A stretch of 36,973 bases of DNA, taken from the NCBI GenBank assembly GCA_041745535.1, contig JBGTIS010000004.1, positions 1 to 36,973 on the forward strand, written 5' to 3'. Each line of letters begins with the position of its first letter. Position 1 is the first letter of the stretch. Below, in pieces: positions 17,797 to 25,474 of this stretch. The position numbers and the translations under genes are program-made. This stretch comes from JBGTIS01 sp041745535 (lineage in GTDB: Bacteria > Bacteroidota > Bacteroidia > Cytophagales > Cyclobacteriaceae). The notes below the pieces were generated by a model. That model searched no databases. It was not told the DNA's origin and worked only from the letters and a program-made list of their open reading frames with translations.

Positions 17797-19662
17797 ATGT
17801 TATATAAAGTTCAATTATTTTGCCTCCTGATAATTACCGGGGCTGCCTGTACAAATGAACAGGAAACTGAAACAAAGAATGGGAGCAGTAGCCTGCCCGC
17901 AACAACCATTGGTCTGGATAATCTGAATGCCTTTCAGGTAGTGCAGGCTACTAACTGGCAAATTGCCGGCGATGTATATGCCAACCGGCATGAAGATCAG
18001 AATTTACAACCCACTGAAGGTGCTGGTGTGCTGGTGAACCTACCTGCCAAAAACGCAGGTGAAAACGCCAATCTGCTCACTAAACTTGAGCATGGCGATA
18101 TGGATCTGGAGTTGGATTTTCTCATGGCCAAAGGGTCTAATTCAGGCATTTACCTGCAGGGCAGATACGAAGTACAGTTGCTGGATAGCTGGCTTAAAAA
18201 AGAATTGAATTATCAGGATTGTGGTGCTGTGTATCAGGGAATAGACACGCGGAACCGGTTTGCCGGACATGCCCCGTTGCTGAACGCAGCCAAAGCACCC
18301 GGCCTGTGGCAGCACCTTAAAATACGTTTCAAAGCCCCACAGTTTGACGAGTCGGGAAAAAAAATAAGCAATGCCCGCTTTGAAGAAGTATATCTGAATG
18401 GCGAACTGGTACAGCAACAGGTGGAAGTAAGCAGTCCTACCGTATCGGCACTTGCCAACGACGAGAAACCTTTAGGGCCGTTGATGTTACAGGGCGATCA
18501 TGGTCCGGTAGCTTTTAAAGATATCCGCTACAAAGCGTACGACCATGAACAACTTGCGCTGAAAGAAATGGAATTTGAAGTATATGAAGGCATGTACGAA
18601 GCCAGTATAGATACCCTTACCATGTTAAAACCTGATCAATCAGGAAAAACTGATACGCTTTCTCAATTACTGGGTAACGAACACAGTCAACTATCGGTGC
18701 GTGGAACGATGGAAGTACCCCGCGAGGGAGATTACCTGTTTGAGGTGAAGGCAGGAGGACCTGCCTGGCTGTTTATCGACGATAAAATGGTTGTTTATAA
18801 TGGAGGAACCCATAATTTCGGACAAGGCTTTTACGGGAAGCAATACTTAAAAGCCGGTAATTACGATTTTCAGATTGTATATGCCAACTACTCCCGAAGC
18901 CTTGCCCTAAGCTATGAAGGCCCGGGTATACCGTGGACAACATTGACCACAACCGCCTCAGCCCGCAAACAGTGGCAACCCGACTCCATGGTGGATCTGG
19001 TGAATGAAAAACCCAAAACGCAAAGAGGGTTTATGATGCATGAGGGTGAAAAAGATGAGTATGCCATTGCTGTTGGTATACCTGGCGGCATCAATTACGC
19101 TTATGATTTGAAAAACTACAATTTGCTAAGTGCCTGGCATGGCCAGTTTCTGGATGTAAGTGAAATGTGGGTGGAACGGGGCGAACCTCAACTGGAAAAA
19201 CCTTTAGGAGCTATTGTAGAATTTTCGGGTAAGCCTGCCGCTGCATTGCTGAAAGGCAACAATGCCAATTGGCCCGATTCAGTGAATGCTGATGAAGGGA
19301 TTCTTAAAAACCGGGGCTATAGAATGCGAAAAAATGGCCTGCCCGTGTTTTTCTATACCCGCGAAGGGGTACAGGTAGAAGATTATATCTATCCCGCGGA
19401 AAATCAGTCCGGGCTGACCCGGGAAATTACTTTCAAAGCAGGTACGCCAGTCAGCGACCTGTATATTCTGGTAGACAGCGGAAAAGCCATAGAAAAGCTA
19501 CCTGATGGCAGCTATGGTGTGAATAACAAAATGTATTATATAGAAAATTTAAAAGGTTTCCAGGGCGAGCCGGAGATTCGTCAGCGCGACGGATCAGCCG
19601 AATTACTGCTCAAAGCCAATGCTTCTGCTTCTAACAAAATTTCTTACTCTATTATCTGGTAA
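17797..19662 (+). CDS. DUF1080 (3-keto-disaccharide hydrolase-like) and PA14 domain lipoprotein
   Basis: The 621-residue protein carries a lipoprotein signal with lipobox cysteine C18 (TGAAC). Residues ~40-255 form a DUF1080 concanavalin-like domain, recently linked to hydrolysis of 3-keto-glycosides (FLMAKGSNSGIYLQGRYEVQ, YQDCGAVYQG, GLWQHLKIRF, PLMLQGDHGPVAFKDI). A PA14-type module (~270-400) follows, with GDYLFEVKAGGPAWLFIDD and LKAGNYDFQIVYAN. The C-terminal 220 residues contain a further beta-rich segment without a clear name. It ends 4 bases before the beta-propeller/copper protein gene, so these two are co-translated or at least co-transcribed. In the PUL context it may bind or cleave a glycan oxidised at C3; this is inference. 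Confidence 0.88.
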   Translation: MLYKVQLFCLLIITGAACTNEQETETKNGSSSLPATTIGLDNLNAFQVVQATNWQIAGDVYANRHEDQNLQPTEGAGVLVNLPAKNAGENANLLTKLEHGDMDLELDFLMAKGSNSGIYLQGRYEVQLLDSWLKKELNYQDCGAVYQGIDTRNRFAGHAPLLNAAKAPGLWQHLKIRFKAPQFDESGKKISNARFEEVYLNGELVQQQVEVSSPTVSALANDEKPLGPLMLQGDHGPVAFKDIRYKAYDHEQLALKEMEFEVYEGMYEASIDTLTMLKPDQSGKTDTLSQLLGNEHSQLSVRGTMEVPREGDYLFEVKAGGPAWLFIDDKMVVYNGGTHNFGQGFYGKQYLKAGNYDFQIVYANYSRSLALSYEGPGIPWTTLTTTASARKQWQPDSMVDLVNEKPKTQRGFMMHEGEKDEYAIAVGIPGGINYAYDLKNYNLLSAWHGQFLDVSEMWVERGEPQLEKPLGAIVEFSGKPAAALLKGNNANWPDSVNADEGILKNRGYRMRKNGLPVFFYTREGVQVEDYIYPAENQSGLTREITFKAGTPVSDLYILVDSGKAIEKLPDGSYGVNNKMYYIENLKGFQGEPEIRQRDGSAELLLKANASASNKISYSIIW

Positions 19663-19666
19663 TCAC

Positions 19667-21664
19667 ATGAAAATGAATGTGCCTTATTCCCTGAATATAT
19701 TATTATTATTGTGCCTTACATGCTCTGTTTTTGCCCAGCAATCCAGTGATCAGGCGGCCAAAGAAAGTGCTTTTTATGCCATCAAAGATGTGCCCATTCC
19801 TGATGATGTAATCCTGGAAGTGGGCGGCCTCGCTTTTACCGACGACGATCAGTTGGGAGTAGCCACCCGCCACGGAGAAATATGGATGATCGATCGGCCC
19901 TACTCCGCACAACCTAAATACAACCTGTTTGCTTCCGGACTACACGAGCCGCTTTGGCTGTCGTACCGCAATGGGGCTTTTTATACTACGCAACGCTCCG
20001 AACTGACCAAACTGACTGATACTGACCACGATGGCAGCGCTGATTTGTACCAGACGATTTATTCATGGCCCTTATCCGGCAATTATCATGAATATTCTTA
20101 CGGGCCATTGTTTTTACCCAACGGCGATATGCTGGTTACCCTGAATTTGTCGTGGATTGGCCATGGAGCCAGTTTGCGAAAATGGCGGGGATGGATGCTG
20201 AAAATTACCGAAGATGGTAAAATGGAACCTTTTGCCACCGGACTTCGCTCGCCGGCAGGATTTGGCGTGAATGCCGAGGGTGATATATTTTACGCGGAAA
20301 ACCAGGGCGACTGGATTGGTTCCGGCCGGATCACCCACCTGGAAAAAGGCGATTTCGCGGGTAATCCGGAAGGGCTTCGGTGGTCTGGTGAGCCCAATTC
20401 TCCCCTAAACCTTAAAATGGATATGATTCCTGATTCAGTAGGGTTGATGTACGACTTTGCCAAGGAAATTCCCAGTCTGAAAATACCTACTGTTTGGTTT
20501 CCTCATACCATTATGGGCATTTCCACTTCCGCTATCTTATCAATAGATAATGATGTTTTTGGTCCGTTTAAGGGGCAGCTTCTGGTAGGCGATCAGGGGC
20601 ACAGCAAAGTAATGCGGGTGTTTCTGGAAAAAGTAAACGGCGAATACCAGGGCGCCTGTTTTCCTTTTCGGGAAGGTTTTTCTTCAGGCATTTTACGAAT
20701 GGCCTGGGGCAGCGATCATTCCCTGTTTGTGGGCATGACCAGCCGGGGCTGGGCGTCTACCGGTCCGGAAGACTACGGACTACAGCGCCTGATGTACAAT
20801 AACAAAATGCCTTTTGAAATGAAAGCCATCCGGGCTACTTCCAATGGTTTTGAAATAGAGTATACACAGCCGGTAGACCCCAAAACCGCATCCAATGCCA
20901 GCGCCTACCAGGTAACAGGCTTTACTTATAGTTATCATAGCTCTTACGGCAGCCCTATTATTAATCAGGAAGGCTGTGCGATAGTAAAAGCGGAAGTAAT
21001 GGATGGCAACCGGAAAGTGCGTTTGTATGTGAGCGGACTTCGGGAAGGATATATTCATGAATTAAAAGCTCCGGGCGTAAAATCGCTCCAGGGAAACGCG
21101 CTGCTGCATAAGGTGGCGTATTATACCCTTAACAACTTGCCTGAAGGTGAAGGAATGGACCATGATATGATGGTGGCACAGGAGCAAAACCAGGGAAATA
21201 CCGGCAACGCTACCGCCTGTGGGGCCGATCCTGCCAAAAATGTAACTACCCAGCCTGCCGACTGGGCCAATGGCCCTGATATTACTATTACCATTGGTAC
21301 CAAACCCGGCCTTAAGTACGATCTGGAACAGATTGAAGTACCGGAAGGCAGCAAAGTAAAGCTTACTTTTAATAACAATGATGACATGCTGCACAACCTG
21401 GTGATTACCAATCCGGGAAAGGGTGATGAAGTAGGAAAAAAGGCTATGGAAATGGGACTGGATGGCGCACAACTTGCCTATGTGCCTCAGTCAGAAGATG
21501 TGCTGTTTAATACCTGTTTGTTGCAACCCGAAACATCTGAAAGTATTTACTTTGTGGCTCCCAAAGCTGGCGACTACACGTATGTGTGTACGTTCCCCGG
21601 CCATTACCTGAATATGCGGGGTATGATGAAAGTTACCGGTAGGGCTTCCGCCTCCGGGGATTAA
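19667..21664 (+). CDS. Beta-propeller (membrane-bound dehydrogenase-like) fused to azurin/auracyanin-type copper domain
   Basis: With the ATG at 19667 the protein has 665 residues and a signal peptide ending CSVFAQ. The open frame extends to 19619 inside the previous gene, but the ATG at 19667, 4 bases after its stop, begins a normal signal peptide. Residues ~30-400 are a sugar-dehydrogenase-like six-bladed propeller (RHGEIWMID, GLRSPAGFGVNAEGDIFYAENQ, LLVGDQGHSKVMR, SSGILRMAWGSDHSLFVGMT). Residues ~540-660 are a cupredoxin with type-1 copper ligands H576 (DMLHNLV), C641, H646 and M650 (VCTFPGHYLNM). The Cys-x4-His-x3-Met spacing is that of azurin/auracyanin. The likely role is periplasmic electron transfer from an oxidised organic substrate to the respiratory chain. 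Whether the propeller itself is a catalyst or a scaffold is not clear. Confidence 0.88.
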   Translation: MKMNVPYSLNILLLLCLTCSVFAQQSSDQAAKESAFYAIKDVPIPDDVILEVGGLAFTDDDQLGVATRHGEIWMIDRPYSAQPKYNLFASGLHEPLWLSYRNGAFYTTQRSELTKLTDTDHDGSADLYQTIYSWPLSGNYHEYSYGPLFLPNGDMLVTLNLSWIGHGASLRKWRGWMLKITEDGKMEPFATGLRSPAGFGVNAEGDIFYAENQGDWIGSGRITHLEKGDFAGNPEGLRWSGEPNSPLNLKMDMIPDSVGLMYDFAKEIPSLKIPTVWFPHTIMGISTSAILSIDNDVFGPFKGQLLVGDQGHSKVMRVFLEKVNGEYQGACFPFREGFSSGILRMAWGSDHSLFVGMTSRGWASTGPEDYGLQRLMYNNKMPFEMKAIRATSNGFEIEYTQPVDPKTASNASAYQVTGFTYSYHSSYGSPIINQEGCAIVKAEVMDGNRKVRLYVSGLREGYIHELKAPGVKSLQGNALLHKVAYYTLNNLPEGEGMDHDMMVAQEQNQGNTGNATACGADPAKNVTTQPADWANGPDITITIGTKPGLKYDLEQIEVPEGSKVKLTFNNNDDMLHNLVITNPGKGDEVGKKAMEMGLDGAQLAYVPQSEDVLFNTCLLQPETSESIYFVAPKAGDYTYVCTFPGHYLNMRGMMKVTGRASASGD

Positions 21665-21702
21665 AGGATTTGGAGTTAATTGAAAAGATCAGAAATAAAA
21701 AA

Positions 21703-21749
21703 GTTAATCGTTATTTGTTAATTGTTTTTCCTAACAAATAACGATTAAC
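21703..21749. repeat. Perfect 18-bp inverted repeat
   Basis: GTTAATCGTTATTTGTTA at 21703-21720 is the exact reverse complement of 21732-21749, with an 11-base loop at 21721-21731. It is very AT-rich. It lies 38 bases after the copper-protein gene and before a broken serine-hydrolase gene. It could act as a bidirectional terminator or be a copy of a dispersed palindromic repeat. Confidence 0.85.
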
Positions 21750-21795
21750 TATCAACGAATAACAAAACAGAACATTATACTTATTCCCATCCCAC

Positions 21796-22633
21796 ATGCC
21801 TCACGCCAAACGTATAAAAATGGTATGGCTGTTCATCGGTTGTATGATCATTGTTGTTAATTTATTTGGACAAAAAACTGCTTCTCCTGCGCTTATTTCT
21901 CAAACGGCTATGCAAAAAGCGTATGAACCTCCAGTGTTTACCGATGCCGACCGGCTTGAAAAAATAAAGGCCACTTTTCCGGTCATTGAAAAAATTTATA
22001 AAGAATATGCGCAGAAAAATCAGTTTCCGGGATTTAGTTTTGGGCTGGTGGTAGACGGAACTTTGGTGTATGCCGGAAATACGGGTTATGCGAATATTAA
22101 AAGATTGCGACGGCAAAATACGGGTAGGCCACAGTGGTGGGTTACCCGGCTTTGGCAGCAACTGGCTTATTCTTCCCGATTATGGTATTGGGCTGGTATG
22201 CTTCGCCAACCTGACCTACGCCCCCACCAGCACCGCCAACATTCAGGTAATGGATACCCTGCTGGCCCTGGCGCACCTGCAACCACGGCAGTTACCGGCT
22301 TCACCCATACTGCGACAGCGGAAAGAAGAATTGCTGAAGTTTTTGCCTAATTGGACAAACGCGGCAGAGAGTAATATTTTTGCCGATAACTTTTTTCTGG
22401 ATAACAACCTGGAAACGCTGAAAAAAGAAACTAAAACGTTGTTTGCCCAAGCTGGTACTATCAAAAACATACTGGATATCGGGCCAGAGAATAACCTGCG
22501 TGGTACTTTTATAATGGAGGGAGAAAAAACAAATCTGAGTGTGTTTTTCACCCTTACTCCGGAACAGCCGCCACGTATTCAGGCGTTTAGCATTAAAGAA
22601 GTAGCTGATGAAAACAAGGAAACTGCCCGGTAG
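21796..22633 (+). pseudogene. Serine hydrolase (class C beta-lactamase family), internal deletion with frame change
   Basis: The first frame (from 21796) encodes a leader and FPGFSFGLVVDGTLVYAG, the start of a serine beta-lactamase-like hydrolase, up to about 22100. From about 22100 another frame continues with GKIRVGHSGGLPGFGSNW and LPDYGIGLVCFANLTYAP, the late HxG region of the same family, then a C-terminal tail to 22633. The middle, which should hold the SxxK and YxN catalytic motifs and some 250 residues, is absent, and the two parts are out of frame by one base step near AAAAGA at 22098-22104. The product cannot be catalytic. Full members of the family are periplasmic esterases or peptidases of about 500 residues. 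Confidence 0.87.
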
Positions 22634-22682
22634 TTATGTATCAGAAACGAGTATGTGAGAAAACATATAAAAAAATAAGCGT

Positions 22683-23384
22683 GTGATCAGCAAAGAACTG
22701 AAAGAAAAGTACGATACACAATATTCTGATAGAACGGAAGCCTGGCGCAAACTGGGTGCCATTGGGAAAGTAGAGAACATTATGGCGGTAACCAAAGGCT
22801 TGCAGTTTGAAAAAGTAGTAGATGTGGGCGCTGGCGACGGAAATATTCTTTCCTTATTGAGCGAAAGGAATTTTTCTGATAACTTTACGGCCGTTGAAAT
22901 TTCAGACAGCGCTATTGAACAGATCCGGAAAAAAAATATTCCTGGTTTAACCGATATTCAGCAATTTGACGGGTACAGTTTGCCTTTCGAAGATAAGGCC
23001 TTTGATCTGGCGATCTGTTCTCATGTAATCGAGCATGTGGAATTTCCCCGAAACCTGTTGCGGGAAATACGGCGGATCTCTAAAAATCAGGTGCTGGAAG
23101 TCCCCATCGATTTTTCTTTTTCAGTAGATAAGCAGTTCCAGCATTTTTATGAATATGGGCACATCAATATTTACACGCCGGCCCTGTTTAACTTTTTACT
23201 ACTTACCGAAGGATTTGAAATACTAAAAAGTAAGCATGCATTGTACAGAAAAGAGGTACTTGATTTTCAGCTTAAAAAAAATATTCCACTTTATATGGCC
23301 AATTTGCTGAAAAGAATGATCTGGAAAGCCATTCCTAAGCTGATGAAACTCAAACCGAATACCTATACCGTGCTTACCCGGTAA
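22683..23384 (+). CDS. Class I SAM-dependent methyltransferase
   Basis: The 233-residue protein begins with GTG at 22683; no better upstream ATG exists. The SAM-binding motif I is VVDVGAGDGNIL at about 45-56, motif II the acidic end of FTAVEISD (E~72), and motif IV FDLAICSHVIEHVEFP at about 105-120, typical for Methyltransf_11/25-type enzymes. The C-terminal half (KKNIPLYMANLLKRMIWKAI) is basic and hydrophobic and may bind membrane or a lipid-like substrate. The gene is alone between the serine-hydrolase remnant and DinB, so the substrate (small molecule, glycan or lipid) is open. Confidence 0.85.
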   Translation: MISKELKEKYDTQYSDRTEAWRKLGAIGKVENIMAVTKGLQFEKVVDVGAGDGNILSLLSERNFSDNFTAVEISDSAIEQIRKKNIPGLTDIQQFDGYSLPFEDKAFDLAICSHVIEHVEFPRNLLREIRRISKNQVLEVPIDFSFSVDKQFQHFYEYGHINIYTPALFNFLLLTEGFEILKSKHALYRKEVLDFQLKKNIPLYMANLLKRMIWKAIPKLMKLKPNTYTVLTR

Positions 23385-23420
23385 TCATAAATTTGTTTGC
23401 TGTGTATTAATAAAAATACC

Positions 23421-23888
23421 ATGCGCCAATCTTTAGCACTGATACAATCTTCCAGAAGAAATCTGATCCGGCTGATAGCCAATGTATCGGAAGCAGCTTT
23501 GAACGAAGTACCAACGGGTTTTAATAATCATCTGATCTGGAATTTAGGGCATGTGATCGTGATGCAACAAATGATCTGTTATCAGTTTTCAGGATTACCA
23601 GCAATGGTGGGAGAGGAATATTTCATGACCTATCAGAAAGGGACAAAACCTCTAGAATACATAAACTGGGCAGCTTACCTGGATTTGAAAGCCTTGTCTG
23701 CAACTACCATAAATCAATTGGCAGCAGACCTTGAATCGGGTGTTTTCAAAACCTATAAAACCTTTTCTCCTTCATTTTACGGCGTTACCATTACCAACAT
23801 GCAGGAGGCACTGGAACTGATGGCCTATCACGAAGCGATACATTTATTAACCTGTATGGCTATTTGCCGATTGGTGAGTATGCGGTAA
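23421..23888 (+). CDS. DinB-family protein (bacillithiol-transferase-like fold)
   Basis: Starting at the ATG at 23421 (the upstream TTG at 23397 is less likely), the protein has 155 residues. It shows the DinB/YfiT four-helix metal fold: H44 in WNLGHVIVMQQ, and H137 and H141 in AYHEAIHLL near the C-terminus, which together give a three-histidine metal site. Members of the family are thiol- or metal-dependent transferases or hydrolases in stress and detoxification, but most are uncharacterised. It starts 36 bases after the methyltransferase stop and may be transcribed with it. Confidence 0.86.
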   Translation: MRQSLALIQSSRRNLIRLIANVSEAALNEVPTGFNNHLIWNLGHVIVMQQMICYQFSGLPAMVGEEYFMTYQKGTKPLEYINWAAYLDLKALSATTINQLAADLESGVFKTYKTFSPSFYGVTITNMQEALELMAYHEAIHLLTCMAICRLVSMR

Positions 23889-23919
23889 TGCAAGAAAAAA
23901 TTTGTCGATAGAAATAGTG

Positions 23920-23949
23920 TTTGTTGAAAGCTGGAAATTTTCATCTTTG
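23920..23949 (+). promoter_or_regulatory. Candidate promoter of the DUF3883 gene
   Basis: TTTG at 23920-23923 (-33 element) and CATCTTTG at 23942-23949 (one mismatch to TAnnTTTG) are 18 bases apart, the expected spacing for a Bacteroidota housekeeping promoter. The ATG follows at 23970. Confidence 0.55.
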
Positions 23950-23969
23950 CGAACAAATTTGATTTAAAT

Positions 23970-24803
23970 ATGAATAGTTGGTCAGATTTAGAAGTTGAAC
24001 TAATAATTGGGAGTTATTTTCAAATGCTATCTAATGAGTTATTAGGGAAAGGCTACTCAAAAGCATCATTTAGAAAAAGCTTACTGTCATTATTAAATAA
24101 TCGTTCTGAAGGATCAATTGAATTTAAACATCAAAATATTAGTGCAGTGCTTATTAATTTGGGGCAACCCTATATCAAGGGGTATTTGCCAAGATTTAAT
24201 TACCAAAAGATACTTGAGGAAAAAGTCATCGATTATCTAATTCAAAATAAGGCAATTGAAAACCAATTCAAATTTTTTGCGGATAAAGAAATATTAAATC
24301 CTATAACAAATTACGAGTTCGAAAAATTAACTGTTGAAGCTCCATCTGTTAAAAGTTTAGCTGAATCAACCCCAAACTACGAAAGGAGTCCAATAAAAAT
24401 TAATTATCTGGAAAGGGAACAAAAAAACATTAAACTGGGATTTTTAGGTGAAAAGCTTGCCTTAGAATACGAGAAATGGAATCTCATTCAAATTGGGAAG
24501 GAAAAACTTGCAGAAGAAGTAAAATGGGTTTCACAAGAAGAGGGAGACGGGATTGGGTTCGATATTTTGTCAAAACAGAAAAATGGAAAAGATAAATACA
24601 TAGAAGTCAAGACCACAAAAATGGGCAAGGAAACAACCTTTTTTTTTACGAGAAATGAATTATTGTTTTCAAACAACCATTCAGAAAATTACCATTTATT
24701 CCGTCTTTTTAATTTTGAATCAAACGCGAGATTATTTATCAAAAATGGAGGATTAGATACAATTTGTAAGTCTATTCCAATTACATTCAAAGGGTACTTT
24801 TGA
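23970..24803 (+). CDS. DUF3883 protein with PD-(D/E)xK nuclease-like core
   Basis: The 277-residue protein has a DUF3883 domain at about 145-250, marked by YLEREQKNIKLGFLGEKLAL and by GIGFDILS followed by KYIEVKTTK. In these, D198 and E212-x-K214 fit the PD-(D/E)xK pattern, with E161 as a possible further acidic residue. The N-terminal 140 residues (EVELIIGSYFQMLSNELLGK, and FKHQNISAVLINLGQPYI) look like a DNA-binding or specificity helper. DUF3883 occurs in restriction-like and anti-phage loci, so a defensive role is possible but there is no methylase or helicase partner here. The gene is noticeably more AT-rich than its neighbours, suggesting recent transfer. Confidence 0.82.
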   Translation: MNSWSDLEVELIIGSYFQMLSNELLGKGYSKASFRKSLLSLLNNRSEGSIEFKHQNISAVLINLGQPYIKGYLPRFNYQKILEEKVIDYLIQNKAIENQFKFFADKEILNPITNYEFEKLTVEAPSVKSLAESTPNYERSPIKINYLEREQKNIKLGFLGEKLALEYEKWNLIQIGKEKLAEEVKWVSQEEGDGIGFDILSKQKNGKDKYIEVKTTKMGKETTFFFTRNELLFSNNHSENYHLFRLFNFESNARLFIKNGGLDTICKSIPITFKGYF

Positions 24804-24982
24804 TGGTATAATACTCCGAAAAAGTTTGCCGCAATAATCTCAGAAGAGCTAAAAACATGGGTTTGTAATTTGACATTTAAACCTAGATTATGGTTATAAT
24901 TGGCCGTAAAATATATTCCTTGTTTAATAAAAGGCAACTTTTTTGCAAAAAGGATTAAAAAAAACTATACGCAACAATCCAA

Positions 24983-25456
24983 ATGTCCACCAATCAGGAA
25001 GTTATTACCCGATTTTATACTGCTTTTCAGCGTAAAGATTATCGAGGCATGCAAGTGTGCTATGCCGATAAAGCCATTTTTAACGATCCGGTATTCAGGA
25101 ACCTGAACGCGGCTCAGGTTCGCTCCATGTGGGAAATGTTTTGTGTAAAGGGAAAAGATTTGATAATAGAGTTTAGTAATGTATCGGCCAGCGAAAGCAG
25201 CGGACAGGCGGAATGGACGGCTTACTATACCTTTTCAGCAACCGGCCGAAATGTGGTCAATCATATCAAATCGCATTTTTTACTGGAGCATGGTGAAATT
25301 GTGGCACACACCGATACGTTCAGCTTTTACCGGTGGGCAGCCCAGGCATTAGGCCCCACAGGAATTGTATTAGGCTGGACACCATTTGTGAGAAATAAAG
25401 TACGGCAAACTGCCCAGAAAAACCTGGAAAACTTTATGAACAACAGGCGATCATAG
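24983..25456 (+). CDS. SnoaL/NTF2-like protein
   Basis: The 157-residue protein is a SnoaL-type (nuclear transport factor 2-like) alpha+beta-barrel domain. The opening ITRFYTAFQRKDYRGMQVCYAD, then AIFNDPVF, WTAYYTFSATGRNVVNHIKS and HTDTFSFYRWAAQAL follow the family's usual pattern. The C-terminal basic part (VRNKVRQTAQKNLENFM) lies outside the pocket. Members can be small-molecule isomerases or dehydratases, or non-catalytic binding proteins. No partner identifies its ligand. It converges with the minus-strand outer-membrane gene, with only 18 bases between the two stops. Confidence 0.82.
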   Translation: MSTNQEVITRFYTAFQRKDYRGMQVCYADKAIFNDPVFRNLNAAQVRSMWEMFCVKGKDLIIEFSNVSASESSGQAEWTAYYTFSATGRNVVNHIKSHFLLEHGEIVAHTDTFSFYRWAAQALGPTGIVLGWTPFVRNKVRQTAQKNLENFMNNRRS

Positions 25457-25474
25457 CAGCTCAGTAACAAATTG

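Noticed and set aside
24689..24937. A minus-strand frame overlapping the end of the DUF3883 gene
   Set aside because: No recognisable sequence and it overlaps the supported plus-strand gene and AT-rich spacer.
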